A stretch of DNA of 64,000 nucleotides. It comes from Ammonifex thiophilus. Lineage in GTDB: Bacteria > Bacillota > Desulfotomaculia > Desulfotomaculales > Ammonificaceae. Both the position numbers and the translations under genes were made by a program. The DNA lies in contig NZ_QSLN01000007.1 in assembly GCF_003368535.1 (NCBI RefSeq), forward strand, positions 1 to 64,000, in the 5' to 3' direction. This document shows, one piece after another, positions 14,875-24,356 of the stretch. Below the pieces are notes generated by a model. It did not search any database. It worked only from the letters and a program-made list of their open reading frames with translations, and had not been told where the DNA came from. Positions within the stretch are counted from its first letter, which is position 1. Every line of letters begins with the position of its first letter.

Positions 14875-17106
14875 ATGGCTTATTATATCGAGAGAGTCGA
14901 AATTTCGGTCCGGAAGGTTCTGTTGACCACCATCGCTGTTGTGATACTGGGAGGCGTTTTCCTCCTTCTTTACTTCGGCCGGTATACCTGGCAAAATCAG
15001 GAAGACTTCCGCCGCGAGGTAGCCAGGGAAATCGATTCTAAGGGCCTGAACGGCGTCTACCTCCTGCAGAATACTCTTGGGCTTTATCGGGGGCTATTGA
15101 ACACCATCGCCAGCGAGTTGGCAACCAGGGATCAGGAGAAAGCGGAAGAGTCAGTTGCCCATTGGGCCAGGAGCTTTACTTCTGTGCTGAGGCTCTACTA
15201 TGTCCAGGCAGAGGACGGCAGGATATTAGGCTCCCCCTACCCTTGGGGACAGGATGGCCGGCAGGAGCCCTGGTACACCGAAGCGGTGCATAAAAGAGGT
15301 TTGGTCGTTTTGCCCCCCGTGCGCGATCCCGCAACCGGAGACTATTACATCTTCTTTGCCACTCCCGTATACCGGGAGTCACAGCTCCTAGGAGTGGTGG
15401 CCGTAGCGGTGCCGTCTTCTAATTTTCGCCAGTTCCTCGCCGGGCAGCGGGCGAGTTGGGGGGAGCAGTTGGGAGTGCTGGACAGTCACGGATATGTCGT
15501 GGCCTGGACGGGAGAAAAGCGGGAGCTAGTCGGGTGGCAGCTGCTGGAAGAACCTCTTTTTGCTCCCGAAGTGCTGACTTTTCCTTACCATAGTGGTAGT
15601 GTTTTGGAGATGCATCTCTTCGAAATACCCGGCTGGAACTGGTGGGTAATAGTAGCAATTGACCCAGCAAAAGTCAGGGCCAAGGAGAGGGAGGTCGTTC
15701 TTGCGTCACTGGCTGTAGGGGCCAGCGCCTGGCTTTTATTAGCCCTTTTTTCTTTCTCGGTTTTTGCTCTTTACTTTTTCTGGCAGCGAAAGCAGCTCTA
15801 CTTTCTAGCCGCACATGACTTCCTGACGGGGCTTCCTAACCGTTACTCCCTAGAGACCGCCCTCCAAGACTTTCTGAAAAAAACAGCCAGCCACGCCAGG
15901 CGAGGTATGCTCTTGTTTCTCGACCTCGATCAGTTCAAGCTGATCAACGATACTTTAGGCCATGCCGCTGGAGACCGGGCCTTGCGGGCGGTGGTGGAGA
16001 GGATGAAAAGAGTGCTCCGTAAGGGAGACTTCCTGGCCCGCTTAGGTGGGGACGAGTTCGCGGTCCTTCTGGAAGAGGCAGATCTGGCCGAGGCCGAAGA
16101 CCGAGCCACACGGCTGCGCGAGGCGGTTTGCTCCTCCCCGCTGATGGTGGAGGGGCGCGCCTTTCCTCTGGGGTTGAGCGTAGGGATTACCCAGATAACC
16201 GAGGGGGACACCCCTTTGCAGGTGCTGGCCCGGGCCGACGAAGCCCTTTACCTGGCCAAAGCCGAGGGAGGAAATCGCACCGTCTACCTACCGCCGGAGG
16301 AAAAGCGAGAAGAGCTTCGAGAGGGAGGGGACTGGCTGAGCCGCCTGCAGGACGCACTGGCGCACGGGCACTTCGTTTTGCTTTACCAGCCCATTGTGGA
16401 TTTGCGCACGGGGATGCTTTGCTCTTGCGAAGCTCTCCTGCGCTTGAAGACCAGGGACGGAAGACTGCTTCTACCCCATCAGTTTATTCCATACGCGGAG
16501 CGTTACGGTCTTTTGCCCCGGCTTGACCGCTACGTGGTAACCCGGGCGGTGGACTATCTGGTTGCCAACCCTCAGAGTCGGGTTTTTGTGAACCTCTCCT
16601 CCTTTACCATAGGGGACAAGGATTTCATCGCCTTTGTGAAGCGGCAGCTGGAGGAAAAGCGAGTAGCGCCTTCGCGGCTGGGCTTTGAGATTTCCGAAAG
16701 GTCGGTGGTGCGGAACGTTCACCAGGTCAAAGAGTGGCTCAAGGAGCTAAAGCGAATAGGCTGCTTCCTGGCTATAGACGACTTTGGCGCTGGCCACTCC
16801 TCCTTCAGTTGGCTGGTAGAGCTTTTGGACGAGGGCATGCTGGACGTGATCAAAATCGCCGGCATCTTTGTTAAAGATCTGGATAAGCAACCGGCCATGC
16901 GAGCTTTGGTTGAGGCCATTGTTGCTCTGGCCCGCGCTGCCCGGAAGGAAACGGTGGCGGAGTGGGTGGAAAGAGAAGAAGTTTTAGCTATTCTGAAGGA
17001 TTTGGGTGTAGACTGCGCTCAAGGTTATTTCTTCAGCCCCCCTCTTTTCCGCTGCTCCCCTGAATCTATCGCAGAGAAGCTTGAAAGGAATAAAGCTTGC
17101 AAGTAA
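14875..17106 (+). CDS. Membrane sensor with GGDEF and EAL domains (c-di-GMP turnover)
   Basis: 743 residues. A transmembrane helix (about 15-35), an extracytoplasmic Cache-like sensor (40-270), a second helix (about 277-305), then GGDEF (315-470) and EAL (490-735). The GGDEF site is intact (RLGGDEFAVL) and preceded at five residues by RKGD, the inhibitory I-site pattern. The EAL site also looks intact: EALLR, VNLSS, EISER, DDFGAG, DVIKIAG, TVAEWVE and QGYFFS give the metal ligands and catalytic Lys/Glu. It may thus both make and degrade cyclic di-GMP, or one domain may regulate the other. It appears to be transcribed alone, with a poor ribosome site. Confidence 0.85.
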   Translation: MAYYIERVEISVRKVLLTTIAVVILGGVFLLLYFGRYTWQNQEDFRREVAREIDSKGLNGVYLLQNTLGLYRGLLNTIASELATRDQEKAEESVAHWARSFTSVLRLYYVQAEDGRILGSPYPWGQDGRQEPWYTEAVHKRGLVVLPPVRDPATGDYYIFFATPVYRESQLLGVVAVAVPSSNFRQFLAGQRASWGEQLGVLDSHGYVVAWTGEKRELVGWQLLEEPLFAPEVLTFPYHSGSVLEMHLFEIPGWNWWVIVAIDPAKVRAKEREVVLASLAVGASAWLLLALFSFSVFALYFFWQRKQLYFLAAHDFLTGLPNRYSLETALQDFLKKTASHARRGMLLFLDLDQFKLINDTLGHAAGDRALRAVVERMKRVLRKGDFLARLGGDEFAVLLEEADLAEAEDRATRLREAVCSSPLMVEGRAFPLGLSVGITQITEGDTPLQVLARADEALYLAKAEGGNRTVYLPPEEKREELREGGDWLSRLQDALAHGHFVLLYQPIVDLRTGMLCSCEALLRLKTRDGRLLLPHQFIPYAERYGLLPRLDRYVVTRAVDYLVANPQSRVFVNLSSFTIGDKDFIAFVKRQLEEKRVAPSRLGFEISERSVVRNVHQVKEWLKELKRIGCFLAIDDFGAGHSSFSWLVELLDEGMLDVIKIAGIFVKDLDKQPAMRALVEAIVALARAARKETVAEWVEREEVLAILKDLGVDCAQGYFFSPPLFRCSPESIAEKLERNKACK

Positions 17107-17157
17107 CATATCTTTAAAACCTTTCGGTAAAAGACTTGTGAGGCAAAGGGAGAGGCG

Positions 17158-18336
17158 ATGCGCGTCTTAATAGGGTCGGAGTCTTTTTACCCCAACATAT
17201 CCGGCGTGGCGGTCACCACTTTCAATTTAGCGTCCTATCTTGCCCGGCGAGGTCACGAGGTGGCGGTGATGGTCCCTTCCCCCCGCTACCGCAATTTTTC
17301 TGAGCGCTTCCCTGAAGGGTTCACCGTGTTGCGGGTAGCTTCCGTATGGCATCCCTTCCGTAAAGGTTTCCGGGTGACGGTTTATCCCTTAAGCCTGGCG
17401 CGGCGCGTGGTGCGAGAATGGCGTCCGGATATTGTGCACTTGCAAGATCCCACTTCCATAGGTTCAGCTCTGCTCAGAGCCTGCCGGGAAGAAAAGGTTC
17501 CTGTGGTGATAAGCCACCACTTCACCTTAGAGTACGTGCTGGCTTACCTCTGGTTCTTGCGTCCTTTTCATGGCCCTCTGCGCCGCAAGCTCACTTCTGC
17601 CATGGTGAAGTTTTATAATCAGTGCCGGCACGTGATCTGTCCCAGCGAGACGGTGAGGCGAGATCTCTTGTCCGCTGGCGTGGCCGTACCGGTGACCGCC
17701 ATTTCCAACGGGGTGGATCTTGATCGTTTCTTCGCTTACGAGCCCCCTCTGGCCGCGCGTTTGGCTTTCCATCTGCCGGCCAAGCCCATCGTCCTTTACG
17801 TGGGAAGGATGGATCCCGATAAAAGCCTTGACACCCTGATAAGGGCCATGCCGCTCATCTTGGCGCGGCACGATGTACACTTTGTGCTCTGCGGCACGGG
17901 CAATCTGCGGGAAAAATTCGAACGCTGGGTAAGAAAAGACGGCCTAGCCTCGCACGTAACCTTTCTAGGCCCGTTCGCTAACCACAGCGAGAACCTCCCG
18001 CGCCTTTACCAGCTGGCTGCCTGCTTCGTTATTCCCTCCGGCATAGAGTCGCAGAGCATCGTGACGCTGGAAGCCATGGCTTCGGGCTTGCCAATAGTGG
18101 CGGCGCGGGCGGGAGCTCTGCCGGAACTGGTCGCCGATGGGGAGAACGGTTTTCTCTTCAAGCTGGGCGACCCCGAAGATCTGGCGGAGAAGGTGAATTT
18201 ATTGTTGGCCGACGAGGACTTGCGTCGGCGCATGGGAAAAAAGAGTCTGGAGAAGGTGGTGACGCATAAACTGGAGGCCAGCATGGCCCGTATAGAAGAA
18301 ATTTACCATCGGGTGGTGCGGAATGGGAAAGCATAG
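17158..18336 (+). CDS. Family GT4 glycosyltransferase, probably glycolipid-making
   Basis: 392 residues with two Rossmann-like halves. The N-terminus (RVLIGSESFYPNISGVAVTT) is typical of processive diacylglycerol or polyprenol glycosyltransferases. The donor site shows the E-x7-E motif in ESQSIVTLE and the following EAMASGLPIVA and ELV. It overlaps the PIG-L deacetylase gene by 14 bases. A GT4/PIG-L pair also occurs in bacillithiol synthesis (BshA/BshB), but the partner's membrane anchor speaks for an envelope glycolipid or glycan. Confidence 0.8.
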   Translation: MRVLIGSESFYPNISGVAVTTFNLASYLARRGHEVAVMVPSPRYRNFSERFPEGFTVLRVASVWHPFRKGFRVTVYPLSLARRVVREWRPDIVHLQDPTSIGSALLRACREEKVPVVISHHFTLEYVLAYLWFLRPFHGPLRRKLTSAMVKFYNQCRHVICPSETVRRDLLSAGVAVPVTAISNGVDLDRFFAYEPPLAARLAFHLPAKPIVLYVGRMDPDKSLDTLIRAMPLILARHDVHFVLCGTGNLREKFERWVRKDGLASHVTFLGPFANHSENLPRLYQLAACFVIPSGIESQSIVTLEAMASGLPIVAARAGALPELVADGENGFLFKLGDPEDLAEKVNLLLADEDLRRRMGKKSLEKVVTHKLEASMARIEEIYHRVVRNGKA

Positions 18337-19117
18337 GCTTTATGTAGCCTTGACGGCCGTCCTGCTTATGTTAGGGGGGTACATTTATCACGGCTACGCC
18401 TACAGCGTTCTTCCGCAGCCGGCTTACTATCTCTTGCGCGACATGCCCTCGCCCAAAGCCACCGACCGCGTACTTTGTTTCTCCCCTCATCCTGACGACG
18501 AAACCATCGCGGCCGGAGGATACCTCTGTCTGGCTCAGCGAGCAGGAGCGGAGATCCGGATAGTGCTGGCCACCGACGGCAATAAGCATGGCCTTAAGGA
18601 CTTGCGTTACCAGGAGTTTCGCCGTGCTACTGGCATCCTGGGCATTCCGGAAAAAAACCTGGTCTTCTGGGGTTACCCTGACGGTCACCTCAGAGCTTAC
18701 TGCTTGCCCCTTAAGTCCCGCATCGCTTGGGAGATAAATAACTTCTCCCCCACGGTGGTCCTTTACCCCCATCCCGCCGATCATCATCCCGACCACGCAG
18801 TGCTCGGAGAGATGGTGGAGGAAGTCCTAAAGGAGCAAGGATACACCGGCAAAGAATGCCTGGCCTGCCGCTACCTGGTGCATCACCGCTACTTTCCGCA
18901 GCCAAAAGCCCTAGCTCGGCAAGGGTATCTTTTGCCTCCGGTAGCCATGTTGAGCTTCGATCAACAATGGTTAAAATTTCCTTTACCGGCGGAGGTACTG
19001 CACTGCAAGGCAGAGGCTATTGAGCAGTACCGCACACAACTCCGCAACCCCTTCTTGAGACCGCTGCTGCACAGCTTCATCAGACAAAACGAACTCTTCG
19101 CCCGCTGGACGCCTTAA
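18323..19117 (+). CDS. Membrane-anchored PIG-L family deacetylase
   Basis: 264 residues: one N-terminal membrane segment (about 6-26) then a LmbE/PIG-L domain. The zinc site is visible: SPHPDDETIAAGG near residue 54, and the downstream HPADHHPDH near 153. Family members remove acetyl groups from N-acetylglucosaminyl lipids or small thiols. ATG lies within the end of the glycosyltransferase gene, so the two are probably translationally coupled and act on the same product at the inner membrane. Confidence 0.8.
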   Translation: MGKHRLYVALTAVLLMLGGYIYHGYAYSVLPQPAYYLLRDMPSPKATDRVLCFSPHPDDETIAAGGYLCLAQRAGAEIRIVLATDGNKHGLKDLRYQEFRRATGILGIPEKNLVFWGYPDGHLRAYCLPLKSRIAWEINNFSPTVVLYPHPADHHPDHAVLGEMVEEVLKEQGYTGKECLACRYLVHHRYFPQPKALARQGYLLPPVAMLSFDQQWLKFPLPAEVLHCKAEAIEQYRTQLRNPFLRPLLHSFIRQNELFARWTP

Positions 19118-19162
19118 ATAACGGATTCCAGGGAGGGAAAGGGTATCTGGGAGTATCTCGGT

Positions 19163-19714
19163 GTGGCCGGCATTTTTTTGAGCGTGGCGGTGGAGAACCT
19201 GGGCGTGCCTTTTCCCACCGAGGCGGCTTACGTTGCGGCGTGTGCCCTTCTCGATCAGGGTTATCCCTACTCTTTCCTCCTCTTGCTCCTCACCGCCGGT
19301 CACCTCACGGGGAGTGCTGTGGCTTATTTCCTGGGTCTGGGCATGGAGAGGTGGGTGAGACGCCGTTTCGCCCGTAATGTAGAGTTTATGACTTTAGCCG
19401 ACAAACTTGAGCGCTGGTACGCCCGCTACGGGTTATGGGCCGTATTCGCCTGCCGCTTTGTGGGCTATGTTCGTCCCTGGTCTTCTTTCGTCGCCGGTTT
19501 CGCTCGTCTCGGCTTTCCCAGCTTCCTTTTGGCGACCTTGGGCGGCACAATAATTTTCAACTGGGGACTTTTGGAACTCACCCGGCGCTTCCTTTCCCTC
19601 TGTAGTTTTTCTACCTCGGCCCGTTGGGCGGTGATGGCAGCCATAATCTCCTCCCTTCTCTTCCTCTTCGCCTTACGCTGTTACTGGCAGCGTCACAGGA
19701 AAAAATTACACTGA
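19163..19714 (+). CDS. DedA family membrane protein
   Basis: A SNARE-associated/DedA protein of about 183 residues with four to five membrane segments and the family core (ENLGVPFPTEAA near the N-terminus, then FVGYVRPWSSFVAGFARL). DedA proteins help flip or recycle lipid carriers, which fits the glycosyltransferase and deacetylase just upstream. The start is uncertain: the frame continues upstream as IWEYLGVAGI, a natural DedA N-terminus, with GGGAGGG at about 19131-19137, but no standard start codon; GTG 19163 is the first standard one and an ATC at 19145 is the other possibility. Confidence 0.75.
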   Translation: MAGIFLSVAVENLGVPFPTEAAYVAACALLDQGYPYSFLLLLLTAGHLTGSAVAYFLGLGMERWVRRRFARNVEFMTLADKLERWYARYGLWAVFACRFVGYVRPWSSFVAGFARLGFPSFLLATLGGTIIFNWGLLELTRRFLSLCSFSTSARWAVMAAIISSLLFLFALRCYWQRHRKKLH

Positions 19715-19751
19715 ACCACTTTGTCTTTTGTATACTTGCGTTTTCCCCCGT

Positions 19752-19780
19752 TTTCTTGCTCCCAGGCTTTCAGTTATAAT
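19752..19780 (+). promoter_or_regulatory. Weak candidate promoter before the carboxylase operon
   Basis: A perfect TATAAT at 19775-19780 lies 90 bases before the carboxyltransferase start. The -35 region is poor (TTTTCT at 17 bases, or TTGCTC at only 13). Confidence 0.35.
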
Positions 19781-19869
19781 AAATTGCAACTATTCAGCCT
19801 GCTCCAAGGGCAGAGAAAGCCGGACAAGAGGCTTTTAATTTTTTGCCATCAGGGGGTTGGGGGTAAAGG

Positions 19870-21726
19870 ATGCGTCCTTTAAAGATCACCGACACCACCC
19901 TGCGCGACGGTCACCAAAGCCTGTGGGCAACCCGCATGCGCACCGAAGACATGTTACCCATAGCGGAAAGGCTCGACCGGGTGGGGTATCATGCCCTAGA
20001 GGTGTGGGGAGGAGCTACTTTTGACGTCTGCCTGCGTTATCTTTACGAAGATCCCTGGGAGCGGCTACGCGAGCTCAAAAAGCGCGTGAAGAATACCCCG
20101 CTGCAGATGCTTTTGCGCGGCCAATCTCTGGTGGGTTACGGGCACTACCCGGACGACGTGGTGGAAGCTTTTGTCAAGCGGGCGGTGGCCAATGGCATCG
20201 ACATCATCCGCATTTTCGACGCCCTAAACGATATTCGCAACCTAGAGTTTCCCATAAAGGTGGCTAAAGAGGCAGGAGCGCACGTCCAAGCCACCGTGGT
20301 CTACACCCTAAGCCCGGTGCACACTACCGAGCACTACTTGGAAACCGCACGCAAGCTGGAGGAGCTGGGGGCCGATTCCATCTGCATAAAGGACATGGCC
20401 GGTCTTCTAGCTCCTTACCGTGCTTATGAACTCGTGAGTCTTTTCAAACGCGAGCTCTCCATACCGGTGGAGCTTCACTGCCACTACATCGGCGGTTTGG
20501 CTTTGGCCGCCTACCTCAAAGCAGCGGAGGCAGGGGTGGATATCGTGGACACCGCCTCGGTACCCCTGGCTTTCGGTGCTTCCCAGCCGCCGGTGGAAAC
20601 CCTAGTGCGGGCCTTGCAGGATACCCCTTACGATACCGGGCTTGATCTTAAGGAGCTTTTCGCCATCGCTGAGTACTTCGAGGAAGTGCGCAAGAAACGG
20701 GGCTTCGAGCGGGGAGTCACCCGGATTCATGATATGCGAGTTTTTGAACACCAGGTACCGGGCGGCATGATCTCCAACCTAGTGGCCCAGCTACAGGAGC
20801 AGAAAGCGCTTCACCGCTTGCCGGAGGTGCTGGAAGAGATCCCGCGGGTGCGGGCCGAGCTCGGCTATCCTCCTCTGGTCACCCCCACTAGCCAGATAGT
20901 GGGCATCCAGGCGGTGCTTAACGTGCTTACAGGGGAGCGTTACAAGCTGGTGCCCGAAGAGGTGCGTCGCTATGTCCAAGGGTATTACGGCCGTCCCCCA
21001 GCTCCCATCGATCCCGAGGTTCAGCGCAAAGTCCTGGGCGACCGCAAGCCCATCGACTGCCGTCCGGCGGATTTACTCCCGCCGGGGCTGGAAAAAGCGC
21101 GCGAGGAGATAAAGGATCTGGCCACCTCGGAGGAGGACGTCCTCTCCTATGCTCTCTTCCCTCAGGTGGCGCGCCGTTTCTTTGAGCTCCGCAAGAAAGG
21201 GGAGCTCAAGAAGATGGCGGAAAAGGTGCGGAAAGAGGAGGGCAAGAAGGAAGAAACTCCTAAGGAGGCAGAAGGCACGATGAACATCAAAGAGATAAAA
21301 GAGCTTCTGAAGCTTCTGGAGGAAAGCGATATCACCGAATTCTGTCTGGAGAGCGCCGGGATGAAGCTCACCATTCGCAAGGGCATGATTTCAGTGCCGG
21401 AAAAGATTCCTGCTAGCCGGGAAAACCTTGAAGTAGGCGCGAAGGAGAAGGCCAAGGAGCCTAAAAAAGAAGAGAAAGAGGAGCTTTACACCGTCCGCGC
21501 TCCCATGGTGGGCACTTTTTATCGGGCACCAGCTCCCGACGCTCCTCCTTACGTAGAGGTGGGGGACGTGGTGGAAAAAGGTCAGGTGCTCTGCATTATT
21601 GAAGCCATGAAACTAATGAACGAGATTCAGGCCGAGGTGGCAGGCGAGATAGTGGAGATACTGGTGGAAAACGGTCAGCCGGTGGAGTACGGCCAACCTC
21701 TCTTCCTAATCCGGCCTAAGAAGTAG
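19870..21726 (+). CDS. Carboxyltransferase-AccB fusion (pyruvate carboxylase B / OadA-like)
   Basis: 618 residues in three parts. Residues 1-280 form the carboxyltransferase TIM barrel ([42 protein letters not shown]), and 280-460 the conserved OadA/PYC C-terminal region. A charged linker follows, and from about residue 471 comes a complete AccB-like protein ([15 protein letters not shown]...), ending in a biotinyl domain with EAMKLMNE. With accC 12 bases downstream it would make a two-subunit enzyme that carboxylates pyruvate to oxaloacetate (or a related acyl substrate). No membrane beta subunit of a decarboxylase is near, so pyruvate carboxylation is the better guess. Confidence 0.85.
   Translation: MRPLKITDTTLRDGHQSLWATRMRTEDMLPIAERLDRVGYHALEVWGGATFDVCLRYLYEDPWERLRELKKRVKNTPLQMLLRGQSLVGYGHYPDDVVEAFVKRAVANGIDIIRIFDALNDIRNLEFPIKVAKEAGAHVQATVVYTLSPVHTTEHYLETARKLEELGADSICIKDMAGLLAPYRAYELVSLFKRELSIPVELHCHYIGGLALAAYLKAAEAGVDIVDTASVPLAFGASQPPVETLVRALQDTPYDTGLDLKELFAIAEYFEEVRKKRGFERGVTRIHDMRVFEHQVPGGMISNLVAQLQEQKALHRLPEVLEEIPRVRAELGYPPLVTPTSQIVGIQAVLNVLTGERYKLVPEEVRRYVQGYYGRPPAPIDPEVQRKVLGDRKPIDCRPADLLPPGLEKAREEIKDLATSEEDVLSYALFPQVARRFFELRKKGELKKMAEKVRKEEGKKEETPKEAEGTMNIKEIKELLKLLEESDITEFCLESAGMKLTIRKGMISVPEKIPASRENLEVGAKEKAKEPKKEEKEELYTVRAPMVGTFYRAPAPDAPPYVEVGDVVEKGQVLCIIEAMKLMNEIQAEVAGEIVEILVENGQPVEYGQPLFLIRPKK
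21262..21282 (+). promoter_or_regulatory. Possible internal ribosome site for a stand-alone AccB
   Basis: AAGGAGG at 21262-21268 stands 11 bases before an in-frame ATG at 21280. Translation from there would give a 148-residue protein starting MNIKEIKEL, just as free AccB proteins start. The spacing is a little long, so use is uncertain. Confidence 0.4.
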
Positions 21727-21738
21727 GGGAGGGGCCTG

Positions 21739-23085
21739 ATGTTCAAGAAGGTACTCATCGCCAACCGGGGAGAAATTGCGCTGCGCATAATAAGGGCCTG
21801 CCGCGAACTGGGAATAAAGACGGTGGTGGTTTATTCCGAGGCGGACCGCGAGAGCTTACCGGTCCGGCTGGCCGACGAAGCGGTATGCATCGGCCCCCCG
21901 CCGGCTAGCCAAAGCTACCTCAACATCACCAACATCCTGAGCGCCGCCGAGGTAACCGGGGCAGACGCCATTCACCCGGGCTACGGCTTTTTGGCGGAGA
22001 ACGCTAGTTTTGCCGAGATATGTTCCACCTGCGGGCTCACCTTTATAGGCCCGCCGGTAGAAGCCTTGGAGAAGATGGGCTCCAAAGCTCTGGCCCGCAA
22101 GACGGTAGCGGAGGCAGGCGTTCCGGTGGTTCCCGGATCGGAAGAGGTCATAACCGATGTAAAGGAGGCTCTGCGGCTGGCGGCAGAGCTCGGCTACCCG
22201 GTACTCATAAAGGCTTCAGCTGGCGGGGGTGGACGGGGGATGCGGGTGGTACACACGCCGGCAGAGTTAGAAAAGGCCCTGGCCGCAGCCCAATCGGAGG
22301 CAGAAGCGGCCTTTGGCAACCCCGAAGTTTACCTGGAGAAGTACTTGGAGGAGCCCCGCCACATCGAGTTTCAGATAGTGGGGGACAAGTACGGCAACCT
22401 GGTCTATCTTGGGGAGCGCGACTGCTCCATTCAAAGGCGCAACCAGAAGCTTTTGGAGGAGTCCCCGTCGGTGGCCTTGACTCCTGAACTGCGCCGGCGG
22501 ATGGGAGAAGCGGCGGTGAAGGCGGCGCAGGCGGTAGGCTACCACAACGTGGGAACGGTGGAGTTTCTGCTGGACAAGCATGGTAATTTCTACTTTATCG
22601 AGATGAACACCCGCATCCAGGTGGAGCACCCGGTAACCGAAATGGTTACCGGGTGGGACTTGGTCAAGGAGCAGATAAAACTGGCGGCCGGAGAGCGTAT
22701 AACATGCCGCCAGGAGGACGTGAAACTCACAGGCTGGGCCATCGAGTGCCGCATAAACGCGGAGGATCCGGAGCGGCAGTTCACCCCCTGCCCGGGGCGT
22801 ATCACCGCCTATCTTCCTCCCGGGGGGCCAGGCATCCGGGTGGACAGTGCCGTTTACCCTGGTTACGAAATTCCCCCCTATTACGACTCGCTTATCGCCA
22901 AGCTCATTGCTTGGGGACGCGATCGGGAGGAAGCTATTGCCCGGGCCGAGAGGGCCCTGGAGGAATTTATCATCGAAGGGATAAGCACGACCATCCCTTT
23001 TCACCTCAAAGTTCTACGCAACGCTTTCTTCAGACGAGGAGAAGTCTATACTAACTTCGTACAAAGGCGAATTCTAGGAGAATGA
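21739..23085 (+). CDS. accC: Biotin carboxylase subunit
   Basis: 448 residues, full family length. Uses ATP and bicarbonate to carboxylate biotin on the AccB domain encoded just upstream. Visible: [17 protein letters not shown] at the N-terminus, the glycine-rich [52 protein letters not shown] with the catalytic Glu and Arg. The ATG is behind GGGGAGGGG (21724-). It could serve both a pyruvate carboxylase and an acetyl-CoA carboxylase. Confidence 0.93.
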   Translation: MFKKVLIANRGEIALRIIRACRELGIKTVVVYSEADRESLPVRLADEAVCIGPPPASQSYLNITNILSAAEVTGADAIHPGYGFLAENASFAEICSTCGLTFIGPPVEALEKMGSKALARKTVAEAGVPVVPGSEEVITDVKEALRLAAELGYPVLIKASAGGGGRGMRVVHTPAELEKALAAAQSEAEAAFGNPEVYLEKYLEEPRHIEFQIVGDKYGNLVYLGERDCSIQRRNQKLLEESPSVALTPELRRRMGEAAVKAAQAVGYHNVGTVEFLLDKHGNFYFIEMNTRIQVEHPVTEMVTGWDLVKEQIKLAAGERITCRQEDVKLTGWAIECRINAEDPERQFTPCPGRITAYLPPGGPGIRVDSAVYPGYEIPPYYDSLIAKLIAWGRDREEAIARAERALEEFIIEGISTTIPFHLKVLRNAFFRRGEVYTNFVQRRILGE

Positions 23086-23119
23086 AGGGTTTTAAAGTGT
23101 GGCAGGTGAGGAAAGACTC

Positions 23120-23128
23120 TGATATAAT
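23120..23128 (+). promoter_or_regulatory. Extended -10 promoter for the Asp23 group
   Basis: TGATATAAT at 23120-23128 is a perfect extended -10 box 31 bases before the TTG start of the Asp23 gene. No good -35 is seen, which extended -10 promoters tolerate. Confidence 0.55.
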
Positions 23129-23158
23129 GGAGGCAGTTATCGAAGGAGGTGGTGTCCT

Positions 23159-23560
23159 TTGACTAACGCTGGAGCCGGGCAGGAGTTGCGCAGCGAACTT
23201 GGAGCGGTGCGCATAGCCAACGAAGTGGTGGGGATCATAGCAGGCTTGGCGGCCATGGAAGTACCGGGTGTTGCGGGTATGAGTGGTGGCATCGTAGGCG
23301 GCATCGCGGAAATGCTGGGGCGCAAGAACCTCACCAAAGGGGTCAAAGTGGAGGTAGGAGAAAGAGAGGCGGCCATCGACCTTTTCATCGTGGTAAACTA
23401 CGGAGTGAGAATCGCCGACGTGGCCGCCCAGGTTCAGGCTAACGTCAAACGTGCCGTAGAGGAAATGACAGGACTGGCTGTGGTAGAAGTGAACGTGCAT
23501 GTGCAAGGAGTGGTCTTCCCCGAGGAAGAACGGGAAGAGGAGAGGCGCCGGGTGCGCTAA
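23159..23560 (+). CDS. Asp23/Gls24 family envelope stress protein
   Basis: 133 residues. IANEVVGIIAGLAAMEVPGVAGM, then KGVKVEVGEREAAIDLFIVVNYGVRI and VQANVKRAVEEMTGLAVVEVNVHVQGV cover the Asp23 domain from end to end. These proteins coat the inner membrane face and are held there by AmaP, whose gene follows. TTG 23159 stands behind GAAGGAGGTGG. In Bacillus the equivalent (yqhY) sits between accBC and nusB, as here. Confidence 0.9.
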   Translation: MTNAGAGQELRSELGAVRIANEVVGIIAGLAAMEVPGVAGMSGGIVGGIAEMLGRKNLTKGVKVEVGEREAAIDLFIVVNYGVRIADVAAQVQANVKRAVEEMTGLAVVEVNVHVQGVVFPEEEREEERRRVR

Positions 23561-23579
23561 ACTTTAAGGAGTGATGCTT

Positions 23580-24116
23580 TTGAGACCGTTGGATCGCGGT
23601 CTCCTTTTTCTGTATGTGCTCGTAGCCAACGCAGCGGCGGCCCTATTTCTTCTGGCTATAGGGGGATGGGCACCGGCTTTGGATCTTCTGGACTACCTGA
23701 ATGTGGTAGCCGCGCGTTGGGGAGTAGTGGCAGGTTTGGGCGCTTTCTTCCTGGTAGGCCTGTGGCTACTCGTGGTAAGCCTATCTCCTACAAGCCGGGC
23801 TGGTTCCTTGGCGGTGATCGACGAAACCCCTTTAGGAGAAGTGAAGGTTTCTTTAGCAGCGGTGGAGAGTCTGGTGGCCAAGGTGGTGAGTTCTTTTCCC
23901 GGGGTGAAGGAAGTGAAGCCCCGGGTGATCCCCACGCCGCAGGGCATTGCGGTGGAGATCCGCCTGCTTACCACAGCCAGCGTAAGCCTTCCTACGCTGG
24001 CTCAGGAGATCCAGGAGAAGGTGCAGCAGACGGTGAAAGAAGTCACCGGCCTCGATCTCAGCCGCGTGCGGGTGATGCTGGAGAACGTGGTCACAGCCAG
24101 ACCACGGGTGGAGTGA
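23580..24116 (+). CDS. amaP: AmaP-like membrane anchor for Asp23
   Basis: About 178 residues with two N-terminal membrane segments (about 8-28 and 50-70) and a cytoplasmic Asp23-like domain. It anchors Asp23 family proteins at the membrane. TTG 23580 is chosen because TAAGGAG (23565-23571) is 8 bases before it; GTG 23571 and ATG 23574 are too close. It lies 19 bases after its presumed partner. Confidence 0.75.
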   Translation: MRPLDRGLLFLYVLVANAAAALFLLAIGGWAPALDLLDYLNVVAARWGVVAGLGAFFLVGLWLLVVSLSPTSRAGSLAVIDETPLGEVKVSLAAVESLVAKVVSSFPGVKEVKPRVIPTPQGIAVEIRLLTTASVSLPTLAQEIQEKVQQTVKEVTGLDLSRVRVMLENVVTARPRVE

Positions 24117-24127
24117 GGCGAGAAGCT

Positions 24128-24346
24128 ATGGACTGGGAACAGTGGTGGGAGTGGATAAAGGAGCACCGAGGGAAGATCCTGGGCGTGGGATTAGGGCTGC
24201 TTTTTGGCTGGTTCGCCATCGTTTACGGTTTTTGGAAGGCGGTTTTTGTGGCGCTTTGCGTTGCGGTAGGCTACTTCCTGGGTAAGAAAGTGGACGAGCG
24301 CACTGATTGGAGGCGGCTGTGGGAAAGGTTCTTCCGATCCAGGTAG
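24128..24346 (+). CDS. DUF2273-type small membrane protein
   Basis: 72 residues from ATG 24128: a Trp-rich amphipathic start, then a hairpin of two hydrophobic segments (KILGVGLGLLFGWFAIVYGF and AVFVALCVAVGYFLGKKVD). Small proteins of this kind regularly accompany AmaP and Asp23 and probably join the same membrane complex. A longer frame starting inside amaP exists but is a shadow. Confidence 0.75.
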   Translation: MDWEQWWEWIKEHRGKILGVGLGLLFGWFAIVYGFWKAVFVALCVAVGYFLGKKVDERTDWRRLWERFFRSR

Positions 24347-24356
24347 GGAGAGAGGG

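Noticed and set aside
22267-23004. Minus-strand frame opposite accC
   Set aside because: No ribosome site; accC is full length and strongly conserved on the other strand.
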